Source: Nymphaea colorata
Lineage: Eukaryota > Streptophyta > Magnoliopsida > Nymphaeales > Nymphaeaceae
DNA: 64,000 nucleotides
Direction of reading: 5' to 3'
NCBI RefSeq assembly: GCF_008831285.2
Contig: NC_045151.1
Coordinates: forward strand, 6,027,682-6,091,681
Shown in pieces: positions 1-9,000 of the stretch. Every line of letters starts with the position of its first letter. Positions within the stretch are counted from its first letter, which is position 1. A program made the translations under genes and the position numbers. The notes under the pieces were generated by a model. That model made no database searches. It was not told the DNA's origin and was given only the letters and a program-made list of their open reading frames with translations.

Positions 1-3000
1 CTTCCGGGAAGATTATCAAGGACAGATTATTCTTTACCACAACATGAGCAGCCTGAGTATTTACGGATTCTCAGCCAAACCATAAAAAGTATAATATAAA
101 AAAACCAGAAGGCCAAGGAAAGCGTAAGGACCTTTTTCATTGACTCGATGGCAGAGGCTGGATTCGAGCGGTCAATCCGGAGGTGATTTGCCAACAAATA
201 TAACTGTCCGAATAGTGGATACCATATGATCTGTAGGAAGGGAAAAAACTTCGACATCGTATTGCCGGGAAAAAAAAATCATGCATTTTGAACTAACCAA
301 ACAGGAGATATACAATACATAGTACTAGGGCAACATTCAAGATCATAGGCAAAAAGCATAGATCAAAGTGAGAATTTTTTAAGATATAATTTAAAATTGA
401 ACTATGGTCTCTTAGTATTACAAACGGCAGTTTTCCATTTCACTAAAAATAAAACATGCAAAGAGGCGTAACTTAATGGAGCAGCTCATAAAATTGCTCA
501 CCCAAGTGCAAAGATTTACAATGACCATTACAAATAGTTCAGGTTTACCTCTTTCTTTGCAATCCCCACAGTGCCCTTTGGAGTGAGCCACATCACAAGG
601 AATATGTCAAGAGGAGACGCATGATTACTTATATAAATAGCTTTTGTCTTTGAGTATTCAGCACCTTCTATTGTTATAGGATTCCCCAAAATCCGCATCT
701 GTTACACAAAACTAAAGCACATAAAGATGAAAAAAGGCAACATAAAGATAAACTCGAAGTGACAACATACAAAGGTTCAAGAGACACAGCCACCCAGTCT
801 TTTGGTGGCAGTAACTTCCACAAATTAGGAGGCTGGGCCAGCCCATGTAGCAGTATCCTCAGTGGTAGTTGTACATATTCATGTTTGGCCTCAGGGTAAG
901 ATGTAAACATATCAAGCACTGATGCTTGTAGTTTAAACTTGAAACCTAAACATGAAACTTTCATTGTCTATAACACAAAACTAGCTTACCAAACTCTGCT
1001 GCAAAAGTAGACATTTTTACCACATTTTCAAATTAAGGACAGCACAAGTGAATGTATGAGTAGCATGAAAGATGAGTCTAGATCACTACTGACTAGCATC
1101 TCCAAATAGAAAACGATATTAAGAAACGGAGAGACTTGTACTACATGAATCAGATTTTCACAAAAAAAAAATCTGCAAGATAGATCAGGTTCTTAGATCA
1201 CAATTAAATGAGACAAAGCCAAATAACACAGCCAGAACATGAGACGAACCCCAAAAAATTGCTGAAAAGGATGAAATATACCAGCTTGTTATGCCAACAG
1301 AACAGATGTAAGCCAATGCAATCAACTCTATTAGAACACTAAGAGGACCAAAGGAACTATATTTTCAATAAACAAAGTCATGACTTAATGCCATGAACAA
1401 ATGAATCAAGGTAAGAAATTTCCACAAAATAACAATCATAGAGACAATAATGTTACGTTTCTTATTAAATTTAGTAGCAACTAGCAAGATGATTATTTTT
1501 GTACATATTATTTTGAAGGAAAATTGCAGAGAAAAGCAGTGCCCCATATGTCTCAGCGTACGCTAGTGAACCAATGTCAAATATGCATTCACCATGTCAC
1601 AAATGTATGACCCAAAACTTACTATTGTCTCACATTTGGAGCATCCTTTATCATGGAAAACTAGAGGAACAAAATCAGGTTGGATGCCACTGCAAAAGAG
1701 AACATGTCAAGCTGATTTCACATAGTCCATGAAAATGGACATTCTTCAGAGCAAGTACCAAAAATTGTTGACCACCTTAATAGGAAAAAGTGCAACTCTA
1801 GGGAACAAAAAAGTAAGATTGTGAAAATCCATGGTGCATGTAAAAAATAGTCATGTATGTAAGAACTCGTTTGCTTCCACATCAGGGTTGGGTTTTTAGT
1901 TTGATGGATCCCAACTCGCCCCCTAGCAGCTTCTGTTCTAGACTCAATAAACAATCAGGACAAGCAATGAATTAGCCAGCCCTCTTATAAACCCTTGAAA
2001 AATGTTCACAAGCTTCAATATGAGATGAAACTTTCATGGTGGAGCATTATAATGTCAGACAAAAACCAATCTAATGGCTTTTTGCAGATCTTGTCCACAA
2101 ATGCCATCAAGATACCTTTGGTGCAAGCAAGGTAGTCCCTGAGTCTTGCTCCTGTACACATCTTACAGAAGCTACCTTTTTTATATAAAAAAAAAATGAC
2201 AGAGCTTGGGATTTAGAAGATTAACAAAAACTTCCAAGGCATAACAATGTAAAAGAACAAAAATAAAGCTACACAAGAACACATAATTGCCATGGAACTG
2301 AGCACAATTCAGTTTGTTCCAAGACACAGACTGCTCCTTCAATGATTCAGAAGCCCTTGTCTATCAGATAATCCCTCCTATCTTCAGCTGCATCACATGG
2401 CTATGGATACAAAGACATGAAAGGGGATGCACTAGCTGCAAAAGAAGAGTTGTACAACATTAGGACATGGGATGTGACCGGTTGCACACACGTTTTCTCA
2501 GTCCTACTTCACAGCCCATAAAGTTCATGAATTAATGAAGGCACATCGCGATGATAATGCTACCAATTATTGGACATTCTGCATTATCACCACCTCCTAA
2601 TTAATCTCTGCTTAAGAGCTTATGTAGAAGCCATGTTGGACTAAATCCTTTAATACAATTATTTTCAATAAGGACCATGGCATGATTGAAGTGTATGATG
2701 TAAAGACATGCGATCAACTAGATGGTCTTGAGCAGCAACTTTAGTCAATTCTACAGATTTACCCTCCACATCAATACCCATCAGTCAGTGAACAATCTGC
2801 CGTGCTGCATTAATCATCTGGAGAAGTAGATAAATAAGAAATACTTCTGATGTGAGCTGGAACCAATCTATGAATCAAGTACAATACTATGAATGCCATT
2901 TTTTAAAGCAATGGCAGTCTTAAGACTAAATAATCCATGCGTCTAATCCACCTTTTCTGTCAATGAACATAGCTAGATGAAGGTTATCTATTCCTTGGAA

Positions 3001-6000
3001 AGCATCTCACTAAAAGAAACTTATTGAATTCATTCTTGTAACCCTTAACCACCTTTGTTTCTGTAGAAACACGAACCACAGAGAGAGAGAGTGGAGAACA
3101 AACACACAATCTACGTGGAAAACCTCAGAGAGAGGTGAAAAACCACGGGGAGGCTCTGACCTAGGGGCACACCGCAACCCTAGGAGAGAGAAAATAATAT
3201 TTCACTTAATTCAACACTAAACACAAGTGACAATATAAAGAGGGAGAGAGGAGAAGCTGCCTAGGGTACCGAGCCCGCCTCGGTACCCGTGCCCCATAGA
3301 ACCGGGTCCAGATATGGACCCGGTTCCCATAACAACATATTCTAACACTCCCCCTCAAGCTTGGCATACATGTCAAACATGCCAAGCTTGCTAACATTCT
3401 TTTCAAATGAAGAAGTACAAAGCCCTTTAGTTAGGACGTCTGCAACTTGATCTTCAGACTTCATATATGGCAGAATCAGCTCCTTTGAGTCAATGCGTTC
3501 CCGGATAAAATGACGGTCAATCTCCACATGTTTGGTCCTGTCATGTAGAACTGGATTATTGGCAAGATTAATCGCAGACTTGTTGTCACAGTACATCTTC
3601 ATTTTATCTCCCAGTTCCACACCAATATCAGTCAAAAGAATCTTCAGCCACAGCATCTCTGTAACCCCCATTGCAACAGCCCTGTACTCAGCTTCAGCAC
3701 TAGATCTCGAACATACTTCTTGCCTCTTACTTCTCCAAACAACTAGGTTACCTCCAAGAAAGATACAATACCCTGTAGTAGACCTCCTTGTGTCAGTACA
3801 CCCTGCCCAATCTGCATCTGAGTAGCCCTCAATAGTAAGTTTGTCTTGTCGAGTATACAGCAGCCCTTTTCCTGGGTCATTCTTTAGATACCCCAACACT
3901 CGTTCTGCACTCTTCCAATGACAATCCGTGGGAGCATGCATAAATTGACTTAGCACATTTACCGCATACGTGATATCAGGGCGAGTTAGAGTAAGATAGA
4001 TAAGCTTACCGACTAGCCTCTGATATCGCCCTTTTCCTTCCTCATCCAGAGTGGTGCCCGTCTTGATACTCATCTTAGTTCCCGACTCCATAGGAGTAAG
4101 ATAGGGCCTACAACCAAGTTTACCTGTCTCCTTTAGTAAGTCAAGAGTGTACTTCCTTTGATTCATAACCAGCCCTGTCTCTGATCGAGCAATTTCTATC
4201 CCCAAAAAGTATCTCAGCTTACCCAGATCCTTGAGGTCGAATTCTTTAGCTAATCTCTCTTTCATCTTTCTGTTTTCTTCTTCATCACTGCCCGTGACAA
4301 TCATATCATCAACGTAGATAAGGAGAAGACTCACCAGACCATCTCTCTGCTTTATGAATAGGGTATGATCTCCATTTCCTTGCTTGTACCCAGTGGACTT
4401 CATAACGATCCTTAGTCTCTCAAACCAAGCTCTAGGCGACTGCTTCAAGCCATACAAAGCTTTCTTGAGGTGACAACATTTTCCCTCTTGAACATACCCG
4501 GGAGGCATGCTCATATAGACTTCTTCCTCCAGATGGCCGTTCAAGAACGCATTTTTAACATCAAGCTGGTCCATGCGCCACTTCTTGTGCACAGCAAGAG
4601 CAAGAATAACCCTCACAGTCTTCAACTTTGCAACAGGGGCAAAGGTCTCAAGATAGTCGATCCCATACTTCTGGCTGAACCCCTTTGCAACCAGACGAGC
4701 TTTATATCGATCTACAGTGCCATCAGGTTTGTACTTCACGTTGTAAACCCACTTAGAGCCAACTAAGTGTGTCCCTTTAGGGATATCAACAACTTCCCAT
4801 GTTTTGTTCTTAGCTAACGCACCCATCTCCTCCGTCATAGCATGTAACCACTTGGGATCATCCTTAGCATCATCCACCGACCTGGGAATAACAACTTTGG
4901 ATAAGGTTGTGATAAAACATTTGTAATTTGTACTGAGCTTAGCATAAGAAACAAATCTCTGAATAGGGTGAGAAGTACATGACCTGGTGCCTTTGCGCAA
5001 AGCAATAGGGAGCTCTTCATTCGATGGACTTGGGTCATCCGGGGAGATCACAAGATTGGGATTGGTTCTATCCTCATCACCAACATCTTCCACAGTAGCT
5101 TTCTCCTTTCTGACATAAACCTTGCCAAACAAGTGATCCCGGGCAACAGTGGGCTGAGCATCCACCGTGACCCCTTCCATATGACTGCCCTTCTCATTAC
5201 TGACCGTGACCGTGTCAATCACACTGGGACTAACCTTGTAATCCAAAAACTCCATAAACTGAATCAGCTGATTAGAGGAATACTCTTCCCCTTTGTTCCC
5301 AAGACACTCCCCCTGAAGAGGATTCACCGGAAAATACGACTCATGTTCATGAAATGTGACATCCCTCGAAACATATACTTTGGAAGTAGTGGGATCCACA
5401 CATTTATACCCCTTCTGAGTGGGAGAGTACCCCAAGAAAACTCCTTTAATAGACCGGGGATCAAGTTTTTTGAGAGTAGGGCTATGATTATGCACAAAAC
5501 AACTGCACCCAAAGACACGAGGAGTAAGAGGCCACGGATTCTGAGTAGGCCACAGGCTAGAATAAGGAGACCGACCATCCAGCACTCTAGTAGGCATACG
5601 GTTAATGAGATGTGCACTAGTGAGAAGTGCATCACCCCAATACCGCTTCGGGACATGACGTTGGAACATAATGGCCCGGGTAACATTCAATAGATGACGA
5701 TTTTTACGTTCAGCTATACCATTCTGAGGAGGGGTATAACTACAAGAGGTTTCATGAACAATACCCTTTCCTTTCAAGAAGTCATCAAGGGATTGGGAGA
5801 CATATTCTCTTGCATTATCCGTACGGAAAGCTTGAACAGTAGTATGGAATTGAGTCTCAACAAAGGCAACAAAGTTTTTCACAACTGCTGGAACCTCACT
5901 ACGTTCTCGCAACAAGTACACGAACGTACATCTAGAGTAATCATCAATAAGCGTCAAAAAATAGTGACAACCACCACACGTGGGTACTCCAGAAGGACCC

Positions 6001-9000
6001 CAAACATCGGAATGAACTAAGGCAAACGGATGAGTGGATTTATTCAAAGAAATAGGGTATGAAGCCCTGACATGTTTAGCCAATTGACACACTTCACAAG
6101 CGAAGGAGTCAATGGAGACAGAAGCAAACAAATGAGGAAACAACTTCTTTATTAACTGGAAGGGGAGATGTCCAAGACGCTCGTGCCATCGCAGAACAGT
6201 AGATCTATCATTCACACCAGACAAGTGACCACTCGTGGCAGAAATCAACGCTGAAGCAACTTGTACCGGCAGCCTGTAGAGCCCATCAGTAACCGAACCA
6301 ATCCCAATCTTCTTCCCCGTCACCAAGTCCTGCAGGGAACAATGATCAGCAGAGAAAATTAGATTACAGTTTAATTCTTTAGTAATACTGCTGACAGAGA
6401 GTAAGTTCACAGGAATATTTGGAACATGCAGGGCATTGTGGAGATGGTATTTGTTCAGCAGGGACAAGCTCCCTTTCCCAGCCACAGAGATAGAAGACCC
6501 ATCTGCCATAGACACGCGTTGCTTGCCAGAGGAAAGTTGATATTCTTGAAAGAGTTTAGAGTCCCCTGTCATGTGGTGAGTGGCTCCACTATCAACAATC
6601 CAATCACCAAGAGAAGGGTTACCTTGATCAGTCGAGGCAACGAGGGCTTGGGCTAGCTGAGCCCCTTCAGACGTGGAGGACTCCTCAGGGGTAGTAGATA
6701 GACGGCTAATGTACGCCTGTAGCTCCTTGAGTTGAGCAGGAGACAACTTGGACTTTGCACCACTAGAAGAATTGCTCTGACTGGAATCAGACACAGTAGG
6801 GCTACGCTTGCCAGAGGGAGGACGACCTCTGACCAGTCTCTTCTCGGGATGAAGATCCCAACAGAAATCCACTGAATGCCCCAACTTGTGGCAATGAGTG
6901 CAATGTCGGGCAGGACGCTGCCCAGTCCCTGAGGCACGGCTGACAAAGGCAGAAGGGCCATGACCGGTGTCAAGATGCATCACCTGGCGACGTTGTTCTT
7001 CAGACTCAACACGAGCATATACTTCCTCTATCCCCGGAATCTCATCACCATTAAGAATCTGGCTACGAATAGACTCAAATTCATCCCGCAGGCCTCCCAA
7101 AAACAGAAACGTACGGTCCATCCATTCCTTTTCCCAGTAGAGGGAATGATCTGAACCGCACGTCCACTCATCAGTCACATGATAATCTAGCTCCTCCCAT
7201 TTGGTCTTCAGGGCAGCATAGAAGGCAGCAACAGACAAATCACCCTGTGTCAGAGAGTAAATACTGCGTTTAATCTGATAGGTACGCAGATGTCTCTTCT
7301 TGCGACCATACATCTTTGCAAGCACAGTCCACATATCAAAAGAGGTCGGCTTCCGCAGAATGAGGGGCTGGATATCGGATGACACGGAGCTGATAATCCA
7401 CACCTTCACTTGGCTGTCCTCCAACGCCCACGTTGCCCATTGAGGATCAGATTTGATGGGCGCAGGTTTGTCGCCAGTGATGTAAGAGAGACGCCCACGG
7501 CTAGTAATCCCAATCTCGAGAGCGGCAGACCAAGATAGGTAATTGTCCTTGGTCAGACGGATGGAGGTGACCTGGAGCGGCACGTTCTCAGTCTTGGAGG
7601 CGCTGCCCGTGTCAAGAACGGCATCTTTTTGAGTCCCCATCGCTTCTGCCATCACAAACAAGACACAGCAACAAGAGGCACAGCAGCGGGAATGAGGCAA
7701 CGGCGACGGGAAGGAGGCAGCGGCAACGGAAAGCAGGCGACGGCGCAACACAGAGGCCACCCACGGTGGCAGAAACAAAGAACGGGCCGAACGGAGGACC
7801 GCGGAGGCGCAACAGAGGACGGCGGAACAGAGGACGGCGGCGGCGGAACAAAAGGACGGCGGCGGCAGAGCAGGGCGACGTCACAAGTGCAGCAGCGGCG
7901 CCGGAACAGAGGACGGCGGCGGCGGAACAAAGGACAGCGGCGGCAGAGCAGGGCGACGTCAAACGGGCAGCAGCGGCGCCGGAACTTCAACGGCGTCGGG
8001 CGACGAAAAAACTTGACGATCCTCGGAGAAAACGCTTCTCCAACTCCGCTGGCTCTGATACCATGTAGAAACACGAACCACAGAGAGAGAGAGTGGAGAA
8101 CAAACACACAATCTACGTGGAAAACCTCAGAGAGAGGTGAAAAACCACGGGGAGGCTCTGACCTAGGGGCACACCGCAACCCTAGGAGAGAGAAAATAAT
8201 ATTTCACTTAATTCAACACTAAACACAAGTGACAATATAAAGAGGGAGAGAGGAGAAGCTGCCTAGGGTACCGAGCCCGCCTCGGTACCCATGCCCCATA
8301 GAACCGGGTCCAGATATGGACCCGGTTCCCATAACAACATATTCTAACAGTTTCCATAAAAGAAGTAGCTCTCCATGAGAGACATAATTTCCAACAAAAC
8401 TCAGTAAAAATTTGCATTAGCTCCTTTCTTTTGTGAGGATGTTCAAGAGGTATAGCTATTAAAGGCATACATGCTATTATATGTTTAATCATAATCAATC
8501 AGCCAATCAACCATCAGATGACCTTTTTACATAGTCCTTTATGTAAATATAAGCCACAGCAACCAATTTGACTTTCATTATCTTTTTTTCCTTTTTCACC
8601 TGAACTAGCAACTACAAATTTATGTTCTTTATCTTTAGATTGAAAAACCCACTAGAAACCAAAGGATGATTTCCACAAGAATCCATATTCTTCACACTTA
8701 AAATATTTGTACGCCGTTATTTTGAAAATAACAAGCATCAGAATTCTTCGTATAAAATGCCTTTAAGAAACAATTGAACTATTTTAGTGTAACACCCCAG
8801 AAGTTTAGTCTCGTATTGAAGATTGTGAGGAATCTTCAAGAGCTTATAAAGGGAGGCCATTAATGAGATGATTGCCCTGGTTCCTAACCTTTTCAGGGTT
8901 GGAACCGAAAATGCTAGGGGGCGGGTTGGGATCCGTCGAACCAGGAGCCCGAGCCCGAGAGTGGGTCGGGTTGTTACAGTGGTATCAGAGCAAGGTTCAA

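Larger units (their letters stand above)
3062..8349 (-). mobile_element. Copia-A: complete, young Ty1/copia LTR retrotransposon in LPAAT intron 1
   Basis: Full element of 5288 bp on the minus strand. Two 286-bp LTRs (3062-3347 and 8064-8349, TG...CA ends) are flanked by a perfect 5-bp target duplication GTTTC (3057-3061 and 8350-8354). The primer binding site next to the 5' LTR (8051-8063) reads TGGTATCAGAGCC on the minus strand, matching initiator tRNA-Met. The polypurine tract GAGGGGGAG adjoins the 3' LTR at 3348-3356. The two LTRs differ at one base that I could find (3289 G against 8291 A), so insertion is recent. A single uninterrupted gag-pol frame lies between them. It is in the same orientation as the host gene. 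Confidence 0.97.

Noticed and set aside
5133-5693. 186-residue plus-strand open frame
   Set aside because: Lies antisense to the integrase/linker part of the intact Copia-A polyprotein and has no domain.
7653-7778. Upstream extension of the Copia-A polyprotein
   Set aside because: Opens with TTG, not ATG, in low-complexity leader. The ATG at 7652 followed by a normal gag is preferred.
7629-8222. 197-residue plus-strand frame rich in Arg, Gly and Gln
   Set aside because: Antisense to the GC-rich Copia-A leader and running into the LTR. Composition follows the GGCGGA repeats.
8980-8991. tRNA-like TGGTATCAGAGC (also 55458, and minus strand at 8063, 16074, 38912)
   Set aside because: These are primer binding sites complementary to the initiator tRNA 3' end, not tRNA genes; no cloverleaf surrounds them.
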